64,000 nt of DNA from the NCBI GenBank assembly GCA_008828725.1, contig MEHQ01004379.1, positions 62,001 through 126,000 of the forward strand. Direction: 5' to 3'. Under the pieces are notes generated by a model. It was not told where the DNA came from and did not search any database. It was given only the letters and a program-made list of their open reading frames with translations. The stretch's first letter is position 1. Every line of letters starts with the position of its first letter. Both the position numbers and the translations under genes were made by a program. Of this stretch, positions 10,196-22,400 are shown in pieces. Source of the stretch: Saccharina japonica (taxonomy: Eukaryota; Sar; Phaeophyceae; Laminariales; Laminariaceae).

Positions 10196-13100
10196 CTTCC
10201 GCCCAAACTGAATTCGGGATTCCGAAGACACGTCTCTGGTCGTCCGTAGAGCCGTGCGTAGCTCCGAACGCTTTGAAGTCGTCCTTCAGGCACGTCTGCC
10301 AGTTCCGCTCCGGGCACCCCGCGCCCGGGTCCTTCCCCCCCACCAGCTCCCCGAACATCAGTCGTTCCGGGAGTCGCCTGTCTGGCTGCCTTGGCACGAC
10401 CCCCGCGAACAGCAGGCGCCGCTGCCGGACAGTGGCTTCCACGCTCTGGCACCGGATCCGCTTCAGGGCCTGGGCGTAGGACAGCTACCGGTAGGTGCCC
10501 TGCTTGCGCTGGTACCCAATAACTCGCAGCCGCAGCCGGTGATGTATCGTCCGCAGCAGCCGGTAGTGGTCGCGACGTGGGGCCTATGTCATGCAACCCG
10601 TACAGCAGTGCCTGCATCGCGTCCGCTTGAAGCAGGCAGGCCTTGAGTCGAAACGGTGCTCCCAGCCTATCGAAGAGCTCCGGGCCATACCTCCTGACGC
10701 ACGCCGACGCTGCTCTGCTCCTGAAGTTGAGCTCCCGGGTGAGGTCGCTATGTTCGTTGACGAGGCCGCCCAGGTACCGGAACTCGAGGGTTTGGGTGTA
10801 TCTCTGCCCAGCTGCTTCGATGATCAGCGGCTGTGGGGGCGGTGTTGGCTGCTTCCCCTTTATGCGCACCAGGAGAGTCTCCGTCTTCTTCTCCGACACC
10901 GTCAGCCCAAACTCCCCGAACACCTCCACGATAATGGTCATCATCCTCGCCAGTCCGTCGGCGGACCTTGATACATTGCCGGCGTCATCGGCATACAGCA
11001 TCCCCCACACCGCCCTCCGTACGCGGTCAAGTGGTGTCTCCGTCCCCGCTCCCGTCTCCTCCTTCAGAAGCACTAGGTTCTGCATGATAACATCGTCCTC
11101 GCTGAATCGTACGAGAACGACCTCTAGGGCCGCGGCGAAGAAAACGTGGAACAGCAGTGGGGACAGCACACACCCTTGTCGCAAGCCCTGCGTGACCAGG
11201 AACCAGTCCGACAGTTCTCCATCGTCCATGCGCACCTGGACCCGCATTCCGTCGTGGAATTGGCGGATGACGGCGATCATATCCGCAGGAATCCCGGCCC
11301 TGGCCAGCACCTTTCACAGCAGCTCTCGGTTCACCGAGTCATAAGCCTTCTGTAGGTCGACGAAGCACATGTAGATCTGTATTCTCCTTCTCCGCCCTAT
11401 TTTCCTGGAGTCGGCGCACGACGAACAGCATGCATACTGTGGATCGACCAGGTCGGAAGCCGCACTGCTCCTCCGGGACGATGTTGTTGGCTTTGCAGAA
11501 GGCGCTCAGACGGTTGGCGATGAGTTTAGCGGGGACCTTGCCTACGTGCGATAGCAGCGAGATCCCCCTGAAGTTGTTGCAGATGGACCGGTCGCCCTTC
11601 TTGTACAGCACTTTGATGGTTGCGTCCTTCCACTCTTGCGAGATCTCTCCTCCGTTCTACACGTCGACGAGGATGGCATGAAGGCGCTCCAGGACGACGG
11701 GTTCGTCGTCATCGGTCTTGAGCAACTCGGTAGGGAGGGAGTCATGGCCGGGTGCCTTCCAGTTCTGCAGGCCTTTCGTTGCCCGTTCCGCCTTCTCGAG
11801 GTCTGGCGCCGCTCCCAACCATCGGGTGGCTCGCATCGCTGGTCGTTTCGTCACTTTTTCGGAGATGTCTGGGTTCAGGGTGGGGGACTTGGTGTTGAGG
11901 AGGGTGCCGAAGAACCCCGCCCACCGCTGGAGGATGTCTTCCTTGCTCCGGAGCAGCACGCCATTCTCGTCCGTGACGAACTGCTGCCCCCCCGCTTGTC
12001 TCCCGCTGAGACCCACTGATCTCTTAAGGTGTTTGTACAGCCCTCTCATGTCGCGGTCCTTGTAGATCACTTCGAGCTCCGCCACGTACCTGTTGAGGTG
12101 GGCAGAGATGCCCGTTTCGACTGCTGCAGTCACTCCCTGACATGCTGCTTTGAGGGTCCTCCATGTCGCTGTGGTCCAATTGCCCCTCATCGCGCGGCGC
12201 GCTTCCCGCCGCTTGGCAAGGGCCTCCTCCAAAGCTGCTCTCGTCACTGGGGTCTCACACCACTCCTGCGTGCGTCGTCTCCGCGGTTCCTCGGGTAGTA
12301 CCGTCTGCGCCGCGTCGAGGAGGGCATTGGTAAACATCGTCGCCATCCCCGCTGTGGTGGTCGCTAGCTCACCCGGTTGTTGGTCGAGGTTGTGGATGAA
12401 CCACTCGCTCACCGTCCGTCGTGCTGTTTCGACCTGCAACTCCTGTCGGCTGAACTGCTGCTGTTTCGGTTTGGTCCGCACTGCTCGGTTGTGGGCAAGT
12501 TTGCCACCGAGGTTGACGGTGGCTACCACCATGTTGTGGTCTGAGTCCGCCTTTACTGGGCGTACCGGTTGGGGAAGGACGACTACGTTGGACACTCGGC
12601 CGCGGTGTGCCTGCCGCGTGAGGATGTAGTCGATGCGCCGGCATTCGTCCCCCGACACACCGTTGTGTGTGTGCCATATCTCACCCTTACGTGTGGGGAA
12701 TAAGGTGTTCGTGATTGCTAGTCTGTTGTCCGTTGCGAAGGTCAGCAGCAGCCTGTGATTGTCGTTCAGCTTATCACGCCCGTGCTCGCCCATGACACGT
12801 TCATCCTCTCCACCCACCCTCTCTCCCGTCCGCGCATTGGCGTCCATCAGTACATACACGCACTCCTTGGCAGGATCCCCCGCACGAGACTGTCAAGTTT
12901 TTTCCAGAACCTATGCTTGCTGTTGGCGGTGGTGACCTCTGTTGGGGCGTACGCAGCTACGAAGTTGACCGCTCCGCGGTGGCCCGCTATCTCAAACCTC
13001 ACGGCCATAAGGCGTTCATCGATATACTCGGTGGTGTATCCAGAGTTCTTGCACATTGATTATTTAACGGCTATTCCCACACCATGTGTTCCACCGGGGT

Positions 13101-13289
13101 ATAGTAAAGTTGTCCCGGTGCTTGTCTGTTGTACCAGAGATACGCCTCATCCCGGAGGGGCTCGATCCTCCAGCTCTGGATTTCCCTCCTTCCTCTCTCT
13201 GGTGCATACCCACACGGTGTGCGGTCACTCCGCCACCCTCTCTGTGCTCTCTGCTGCTCATGGCCCCGGTGTCCAAGCCGGGGCGTTAG
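10196..13289 (-). pseudogene. Decayed endonuclease/reverse-transcriptase frame of copy B
   Basis: Compared with copy A, the frame is broken several times. A one-base loss near 12874 separates the N-terminal endonuclease part. A Trp codon became a stop near 11656 (VDVW to VDV-stop). An extra T near 11401 shifts the frame. A second Trp became a stop near 11312 (LLWKVL to LL-stop-KVL). An extra C near 10595 shifts the C-terminal region. The largest intact pieces cover the second half of the endonuclease to the pre-RT region (11657-12859) and the RT palm with YADD (10596-11310). The copy cannot encode a working protein. Confidence 0.88.
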
Positions 13290-13513
13290 GGTTTAACCCT
13301 ATCTGCAGCCACCCGAGCTGGCTGCGTCACGAGTTACCCTGATCTCACGATAGCGGTAACTCCCGACTGCCAGACTCAGGATCCCCCTCTGAACGGTGCT
13401 AGGGACCATGTATCCGTCTGGGTTGGGTGGTCTTTCGAGGTTTAAGTCCATCTGCGGACCTCGGCCTACCTCAGCAGGGAGGCAGGCCGGGGGAGCGGTG
13501 AAACGAACATAAT
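10196..13513 (-). mobile_element. Non-LTR retrotransposon copy B, truncated and rearranged
   Basis: Homologous to copy A from about A-2138 to A-5777, in the same orientation. The last ~85 codons and the whole 3'UTR are missing: satellite ATTTCTAC is joined directly to the equivalent of A position 2138. About 320 bp near the 5' end of the coding region (A 5040-5356) are also deleted, and the two sides are joined at about 13096. Coding-part identity to A is roughly 94-95% by eye. From about 13319 rightward the two copies become practically identical. Confidence 0.88.
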
Positions 13514-16500
13514 TTTAATGTCGTTAAACCCCGAACTAAATCATCGCTTCGTATCTGACTGGACTATCAGATACATATATATATATGATGATACTGGATG
13601 TACAGCAGTGAAGCTGCCCCTGGTCTCAGTGCGGCCACCCTGTAGGCTTTGGCCACCTTCTTGTTACAAAGGATTGAGCTGGGTTTTCATCTTTGATCCA
13701 TCCCTCGGCTTCCCAACAGCAGCGGGTATTGGATATTCCCACGTGCAGGGGTATAACGGAAACGATACTAATGTTTCTGAAGCGAGTATTAAAGATCCTC
13801 ACCTGGTATCTGACTGGGTCACCACCTGTACTGATACTCGATGTAGCAAAGCTCCCCCTGAGCTCAGTGTGGTGATCCTATCGTACAGGTTTTGACTACA
13901 ATCTTTTCACAACGGATAACGGTTTACGCTAGGTCTTCATCTTAGATCCACCCCTCGGCCTCCCACCAGCAGCGAGTATATGACATTTCCACCTGCAGGG
14001 GGTCATAACAGTCACGATAGCAATGTTGCCGAACCCAACACTGACTGGGTGACAACCGATGCTGATAGTGGATGTACTGAAGCAAAGCTGCCCCTGAACT
14101 AAGTGTGGTCATGCTGAAGGTTGTGGCAACAATATTGTCCCATGCGAGCAAGCTGGGTCTTCATGTTGGATGTATGTACTCTACATGGATTCCGAACAGC
14201 AGTGGGTATTGGATATTTCTACGTGCAGGGGGTATAACGGTTTGCTGAAGAGAGCGCTTGACTCTCAAGTTGTATCTGTGTGACTGAAGAATCATCTACG
14301 ACGATACTGGATGCCGCAAAGCTTCGCATGGGCTCAGTATGGACATCCTGCAGGCTTTAACCACGACCTCGTCCCAAACGAAACAGCTGGTGTGTTCATG
14401 TTGGATGCATCCCTCGGCTCCCCAACAGCAGTGGGGGGTATGTTGGAGTTTCCCACGTGCAGGGGGTATGACCGGCACCATAAACATCTTGATGAATCAC
14501 CTCGTATCTTACTTGATCGACACCGAGGATAATACTGGACGTAGCAAAGCTGCCCCTGGGCTCAGTGTTGACACCCTACAAGCTTTAGTCACATTCACAA
14601 TACTGTTACAAAGGATGAAGCTGGGTCTTCAGCTTGGATCCACCCGTTGGCTTCGCAACAGCAGCGGGGATAGGATATTTCCACGTGCAGGGGTATCACG
14701 GTCGCCATAGTACAGTATATTATTCATGAACCCAGCACCAAATCGTATCTGACTGGGGCATCATCTATAATGATACTGGATCTACAGCATAACAAAGTTG
14801 CCCCTGAGTTCCCAGTGCGGTCATCCTGTAGGATTTAGACATACTCTTATCACAAAAACTTAAAGCTGGGTCTTCTTTTGGGACCCATCCGTCGGCTTCT
14901 CCGCAGCAGTGGGGATTGGATCTTTCCACATGCAGGGGTATAACGGGCACCATCATACGAATGTTTCTGGAGCAAGCATTATTTCTTCATCTTGTGTACA
15001 ACTGGGTCGTCACCATGAGGATATTCGATTTAGCACAGCTGCCCCTGAGCTCAGTGTGGTCGGACTGTAGGCTCTGGCCAAAATCTTGTCACAAAGAATT
15101 ACGATGAGCATTCATCGTTGATTTATCACTCAGATTGCCGACGGCAGCAATTGTGGATATTTGATCTTTCAACGCGCAGGGGTATATCGGGCACCGTGAA
15201 ATTATGTTTCAGCGAACGTTACATCCTCACCTTGTATCTGTCTGGGTCATCACGTACAAGGATATCGCATGTAGCACAGCTGCCTCTGAGCCCAGTGTGG
15301 GTATCTTATAGGCTTCGGCCACTGGGTTGTGACAAAGGAATACGACAGGTTGTAATGTTGGATTTACCCCTCAGCTTGCCAGCAGCAGTGGGTGGATATT
15401 GCACGCGTGATTGGATCTTTCAACACGCAGAGGTATAACGGGCACCGTAAAACTATGTTTGAGCGAGCATTACATCCTCACCTTGTATCTGTCTGGGTCA
15501 TCACGTACAAGGATATCGCATGTAGCACAGCTGCCTCTGAGCCCAGTGTCTGCCCCTGAGCCCAGTGTAGTTGTCCTGCAGGCTTTGGCCACTGGGTTGG
15601 CACGAAGGACCACGCCGCGCTTTTACTTATCTCTCGGATTGCGAACAGCAGTAAATATTGGATATTTGTCCTCGTTGTTCCATGTCAAGGGATATAACAG
15701 GCACCGAAACAAATAGTGTCGATGAACCCAGCACTACGGTACACCCTCACCTTGCATTGACTGGAACATCACCTATGATGATATCGGATGTACTCTAGCA
15801 AAGCTGCCCCTGATCTTAGTGTGGTTATCCTGAGGGTTGTGACTGCAATCTTGTCCCATAAGAACAAGCTGGGCCTGTATGTTGGATGTACTGCTGTACA
15901 CTGATTCCGAACAGCAGTGAGTGGATGTTGGATCTTTCTACGTGCAGGGGGGTGTAACGGACACCAAAATATGGTTTGCTGAAGAGAGCGCTAGACCCTC
16001 AAGTTGTATCTGCGTGACCGCTAATACCAGATGCAGCAAAGCTTCCCCTGCATGGGGTCAGTATCGACATTCTGTAGGCGTTCGCCACAAACTTGCCACA
16101 AACGAAACAGCTGGTGTGTTCATGTTGGATGCATCCCTCGGTTTGTCCCAACAGCAGTGGGTATCGGACTTTTCCACGTGCAAGGCGTATTATAACGGGC
16201 ACCATCATAATAATGTGGACGAATCACCTCGTGTCTGACTCGGTCATCACCAAGGATGACACTGTATGAAGCAAAGCCGCCCCTGGGCTCAGTGTTACCA
16301 CCTTATAAGCTTTGGTCACAATAATAACAAGTTGTTACAAAGGATAAAGCTGGGTCTTCAGCTTGGATCTATCCCTCGGCTTCGCAACAGAGTAGCGGGT
16401 ATGGGATATTTCCACGTGCAGGGCTATCACGGGCACCCTACTAGTTTGTTTATGAACCCAGCACCAAACCATTTCTTCGTACCTGACTGGGCCTCCACCT

Positions 16501-18979
16501 ATGATGATACTTGATCTACAGCATACCGGTATCAGAGCTGCCCCTCTAAGCTCACAGTACGATCATCCTGTAGGATTTAGACACAATTATATTATATCAC
16601 GAACAGGTCTTCCTTTCGGATCCATCCGTCGGCTTCTCAACATCATTGGATATTGGATCTTTCTACGTGCAGAGGTATAACTGGCACCATCACACGGATG
16701 CTTCTGAAGCGAGCATTAGGTCGTCACGTTGTGTATGGCTGGGTCGTCAGTCGCCACCATGATGTTGATATTCGATGTAGCACAGCTCCCCTGAGCTCAG
16801 TAGGGTCAGCCTATAGATAGGCTCTGAGCACAATCTTGTCACAATCGTGGATTTATCCCTCAGATTGCCAACAGCGATGAGGCATAATGCATCTTTCAAC
16901 GCGCAGGGGTATATGTCGGGCACCACGAAATTATGAATGAGCGAGTATTACACCCTCACCTTGTACCTGTCTGGGTCACCACGTATACGGATATTACATG
17001 TAGCACAGCTGCCCCTGAGCCCAGTGTAGTTATCCTGTAGGCTTCGGCCACTGGGTTGTCACAAAGAAACACGACGGGTGTTTATCTTGGATTTTCCCCT
17101 CAGATTGCCAGCAGCAGAACAGCAGTGGTTGATATTGGATATTACAACGCGCAGTTGTATAACGGGCACCATGACATTATGTTCGAGCGAGTATTGTATG
17201 CTCACCTTGTACATGTCTGGGCCATCGCGTATAATAATATCGCATGTAGCACAGCTGTCCCTGAGCTCAGCGTAGTTATCCCATAGGCTTCGGCCGCTGG
17301 GTTGTCACAAAGGACTACGACGGGTTTTAATCTTGATGTTATCCCTCAGATTGCCAGCAGCAGTGAGTGGTGGATATTGGATCTTTAAACGTGCAGGGGT
17401 ATAACGGGCACTGAACAATCATGCTGACGTATTTATAATAATTTTATTTAATTATGTTTGAGCGAGGATTACATCCTCACCTTGTATCTGACTTGGTCAT
17501 CGCGTATAAGGATATCGCATGTAGCACGGCTGCCCCTGAGCCTAGCGTAGTTACCGCATAGGCTTCGGCCACTGGGTTGTCACAACGGAATACGCCGGGT
17601 TGTAATCGTGGATTTATCTCTCGGGGGGAGGAGGGAGAGGAGCCTACTTTGTGACCCCGGATCTGAGTTACGACTAGGGAGGGAGAAAGACGGAAGTGCG
17701 AAGATAATGAATGGGATGGACAAAAAAAAAAAAAAAAATTGCCAACAACAGTGGATATTGGATCTTTGTCCTTATCTTCCCATGTGAAGGGGATATAACG
17801 GGCACCAAAACAAGTGTTGATGAACCCAGCACTACAACAACAGTACATCGTCACCTTGGATTTGACTGGGACATCACCTATGATATTGGATGTACTGTAG
17901 CAAAGCTGCTCCTGAGCTCAGTTGGGTCATCCTGAAGGTTGTGGCAACAATATTGTCCCATAGGAACAAGATGGATACTTTACGTTGGATGTACGTCGTA
18001 TCACCTTGATTCCAAACAGCAGTGGATATTGAATATTTCTACGTGCAGGGGATATAACGGACACCAACATATGGTTTGCTTAAACCCTCAAGTTGTATCT
18101 GCGTGATTGAATCTTCATCTACGATTGTATCGGATGTAGCAAAGCTTCCCCTGGGCTCAGTATGGACATCCTACAGTAGGCTTTAGCCACAATCTTGTCC
18201 CAAACGAAACGGCTGGTGTGTTCATGTTAGATGCATCCCTCGGCTCCCCAGCAGCAGTCAGCGTATTTGACATTTCCACGTGCAGGGGGTATATAACGGG
18301 CACCATAGAAATGTTGATGAATCACCTCGTATCTGACTTGGTCCTCATCTGGGATTATACTGGGCGCAGCAAAGCTGCCCCTGGGCTCAGTGTTGCCACC
18401 CTACAAGCCTTAGTCGCAATCATCATATTGTTACAAAGGATGAAGCTGGGTCTCCAGCTTGGATCCATCCCTCGGGTTCGCAACAGCAGCGGGTATAGGA
18501 TATTTCCAGGTGCAGGGGTACCACGGGCACCTATACTACTACTGTAGTTTTGTTTATAAACCCAGCACCAAACCATTTTTTCGTATCTCACTGGGCAATC
18601 ATCTACAGTATGATGATACTGGATCGACAGTTTACCGGTAACAAAGCTGCCCCTGAGCTCACAATGTGGCCATCCTGTAGGATTTAGACACAATCTTATC
18701 ACAAACACTTAAAGCTGGGTCTTATTTTCGGATCCATCCGTCGGCTTCTCAACAGCAGTGAAGAATGGATCTTTCCACATGCAGGGCTATAACGGGCACC
18801 ATCATATGAATGCTTCTAAGGCGAGCATTGTGTCTTAACCTTGTGCATGACTGGGTCTTCTCCATGAATGAGGATGTTTGATGTAGCACAGTCAGCCTAT
18901 AAGCGCTGGCCACAATCTTGTCACAAAGGATTGTGCTCTTCATCGTGCATTATCAGATTGCCAACAGCAGGGGTATAAG
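13514..18979 (+). repeat. Satellite array block 2 (duplicate of block 1, then continuing)
   Basis: From 13514 to 18045 this repeats block 1 with an offset of 7736 bp (7849 after the SINE insertion at 17625). Identity is about 99.7% up to roughly 16131 and then about 97-98%. At 18045 it continues through a normal monomer (ATTTCTACGTGCAGG), which is exactly where block 1 was cut at 10195. Further monomers of the regular subtype order follow to 18979. Confidence 0.9.
17625..17737 (+). mobile_element. 5'-truncated SINE-1 fragment with poly-A tail
   Basis: A 113-bp insertion splits CTCTCGG/ATTGCC. The duplicate at 9881-9894 shows the uninterrupted empty site. The insert matches the 3' half of the SINE at 55773-56145 (GGAGGAGGGAGA, TTTGTGACCCCGGATCTGAG, GAATGGGATGGACA) and ends in about 17 A. 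It inserted after the 8-kb duplication. Confidence 0.85.
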
Positions 18980-19492
18980 TACCACCACCCCTCCGCATCA
19001 CTCTGAACATGGTTTTAAACAGCAGTCGACCGTTCATTTATTAAACTAATAATACTGCTGTACAGGCAGTACCTGAAACTCAACAAGAAACGGTACCGAC
19101 AAACTGCTCCTGTACGTAGTGTTAGGCACGGGGGTGATGATAGCCTGAGCGGTATCCGATAACAATGATACGTGATGGCTAGACTGCTGCGTAAGTTCAA
19201 TACCGGTACGAGTGCACCGCAGCAGTACGCACGGGCGCATGAACGATACGAGGTGCCTCGTAGGGTTACACTGTATGTACTCGTACAGCAGCAGCAGCAC
19301 ACGGCATATAGTGTTCTGTCTTTGTATATGGGCTGAATGATGCAAAATAATATGGAGACAGGATACACATAGACATTATATAATATAATATATAGGAGTG
19401 CAGTGTTTATAAAGTTATTATATTATTAATAGTAGGGGACTGTGTATGTGTTGTGTAATAATAATTAATTAATTTCGCGAAAGAGGGAGAAG
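18980..19492. other. Non-satellite insertion in the array
   Basis: About 510 bp unlike the satellite interrupts a monomer between GGGGTATAAG and ATATCGGGCACC. It is AT-rich at its right end (ATTATATAATATAATATATA and AATTAATTAATT near 19470). The end motif AATTAATTTCGCGAAAGAGGG has an inverted partner near 59570-59592, so this is probably a mobile-element remnant. No gene is recognisable. Confidence 0.55.
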
Positions 19493-22400
19493 AATATCGG
19501 GCACCAGTAACCTGTGTTTGAGCGAGAAATACGTCCTCACATTGTATCCGTCTGGGTCTTCGCGTATAAGGATATCGTATGTAGCACAGCTGCCCCTGAG
19601 CCCGGTGTAGTCATCCTATAGGCTTCGGCCACTGGGTTGTCACAACGGAACACGACGGGTTTTAATGTTGGATTTTTCCCTCAGATTGCCAACAGCAGTG
19701 GTGGATATTGGATATTTCAACGCACAGTTGTATAACGGGCACCGTCAAGTTAGTTGAGTAAGCATTATATTCTCACCTTGTGTCTGTCTGGGTCATCGCA
19801 TATAAGGATATCGCATGTAGCACAGCTGCCCCTGAGCCCAGTGTCTACCCCTAAGCCCACCTATAGGCTTCGGCCACTGGGTTGTCACAAAGGAATACGC
19901 CGGGTTTCCATCTTGGATTCATCTCTTGGATTACCAACAGCAGTGGATATTGGGTCTTTGTCCTCATGTTGTGAAGGGGATATAACGGGCACCAAAACAA
20001 AAAGTGTTGATCAACCCAGCACTACAATAGTACATCCTCACCTACCTTGGATTTGGCTGGGACATCACCAATGATGATATTGGATGTACTGTAGCAAAGC
20101 TGCTCCTGAGCTCAGTCGGGTCATCCTGAAGGTTGTGGCAACAATATTGTCCCATAGGAACAAGATGAGTCTTGATGTTGGATGTACCACTTTGATTCCA
20201 AACAGCAGTGGATATTGGATCTTTCTACGTGCAGGGAGTATAACGGACACCCAAATATGTTTCGCTGAAGAGAGCGCTATAATAGACCCTCAAGTTGTAT
20301 CTGTGTGACTGAATCATCATCTACGATGATACTGGATGTTGTAGCAAAGCTTCCCCTGGGCTCTGTATGGACATCCTATAGGCTTTACAAAACTTGTCCC
20401 AAACGAAACAGCTTGTGTGTTCATGTTGGATGCATCCCTCGGCTTCCCAACAGCAAGCAGTGGGTATTGGATTGTTCCACGTGCAGGGGGTATAAAGGGC
20501 AACGGGAAACGTAATAATGTTGATGAATCACCTCGTATCTGACTTGGTCATCACCTAGGATTATGCGGGACGTAGTAAAGCTGTACCTTTCCACCCTATA
20601 AGCTTTAGTCACAATCATCATATTGTTACAAAGGATGAAGCCGGATCTTCAGCTTGGATCTATCCCTCGGCCTCGCAACAGTAGCGGGTACGTCGTACCT
20701 GGTACATGCTATTTCCACGTGCAGGGGTATCGCGGGCACCATACTACAGTAGTTTGTGTATGAACCCAGCACCAAATCATTACTTCGTATCTAACTGGGC
20801 CATCACTTATGATCTTATGATGATGCTGGATCTTACAGCATAACAAAGCTTCCCGTGGGTTCACAGCAGTGCAGTCATATCCTATAGGGTTTATACACAA
20901 TCTTCTCACAAAGGCTTAAGCTTGGTCTTCTTTTCGGATCCATCAGTTGGCTTCTCAACAGCACAGCAGTGACTATTGGATCTTTCCACATGCAGGGGTA
21001 TAACGGGCACCATCATATTAATGCTTCTGAAGCGAGCATTGTGTCCCCACCTTGTGCATGACTAGGTCGTCTCCATGGGGATATTCAATGTAGCACAGTT
21101 CACCTGGGCTCAGTGTGGTCAGCCTATAAGCACTGGCCACAATCTTGTCACAAAGGATTGTGCTCTTCATCGTGGAATATCAGATTGCCGACAGCAGGGG
21201 TATATCGGGCACCAAACACTTATGTTTGGGCGAGCATTACACCCTCACCTTGTATCTGTCTGGGTCATCACGTATAAGGATATCGCATGTAACACAGCTG
21301 CCCCTGAGCCCAGTGTAGTTATCCTATAGGCTTCGGCCACTGGGTTGTCACAAAGGAATACACTCTTCATCGTGATATTTCCCTCAGATTGCCAACAGCA
21401 GTGGTGGATATGAGTATTTCAATGCGCACTTGTATAATGGGCATCATGACCTTATGTTTAAGCGAGCACTACATCTTCACCTTGTATCTGTCTGGGTCCT
21501 CGTGTATGGTGGCATCGCATGTAGCACAGCTGCCCCTGAACCCAGTGTAGTGACCCTATAGGCTTCGGCCGCTGGGTTGTCACCAAGGAATACGACGGGT
21601 TTCAATCTCTATTTTATCCCTCAGATTGCCAGCAGCAGTGGTGGATATTGGATCTTTCAACGCGAAGGGGTAAAACGGGCACCATAACATTATGTTTGAG
21701 CGAGCACTGCATCATCACCTTGTACATGTCTGCTGGGTCATCACGTATAAGGATATCGCATGTAGCACAGCTGCCTCTGAGCCCAGTGTAGTTATCCTAT
21801 AGGTTTCGGCCACTGGGGTGTCACAAAGGAATACTACACCGGGTTTTAATACTGGGATTTATCTCTCGGACTGCCAACAGCAGTTGCTACTGTATCTTTA
21901 TCTATCTCTCCATGTGAAGGGGATATAACGGGCACCAAAAACAATAGTGTCGAGGAACCCAGCACTGCAGTACACCCTCACCTTGCATTTGACTGGGACA
22001 CCACCTGGATGTACTGTAGCAAAGCTGCCCCTCAACTCAGTGCGGTCATCCTGGAAGTTGTGGGAACAATATTTGCCCATAATAAGAAGATGGGTAGGTA
22101 TGTTGGATGTATCACTTGAATCCCGAACAGCAGTGGATATTGAATCTTCCTACGTGCAGGGGGGGGGTATAACGGACACCAAAATATGGTTTGCTGAAGA
22201 GAGCGTTAGACCATCACGTTGTATTTGTGACTGAATCACCATCTACGATGATACTGGCTGTTGTACCAAAGCTTCTCCTGGGCCCAGTATGGACATCATA
22301 TAGGTTTTCGCCGCAATCTTGTCCCAAACGAAACAGCTGGTGTGTTCATGTTGGATGCATTCCTCGGCTCCCCAACAGCAGTGGGTGTTGGGCTTTTCCA

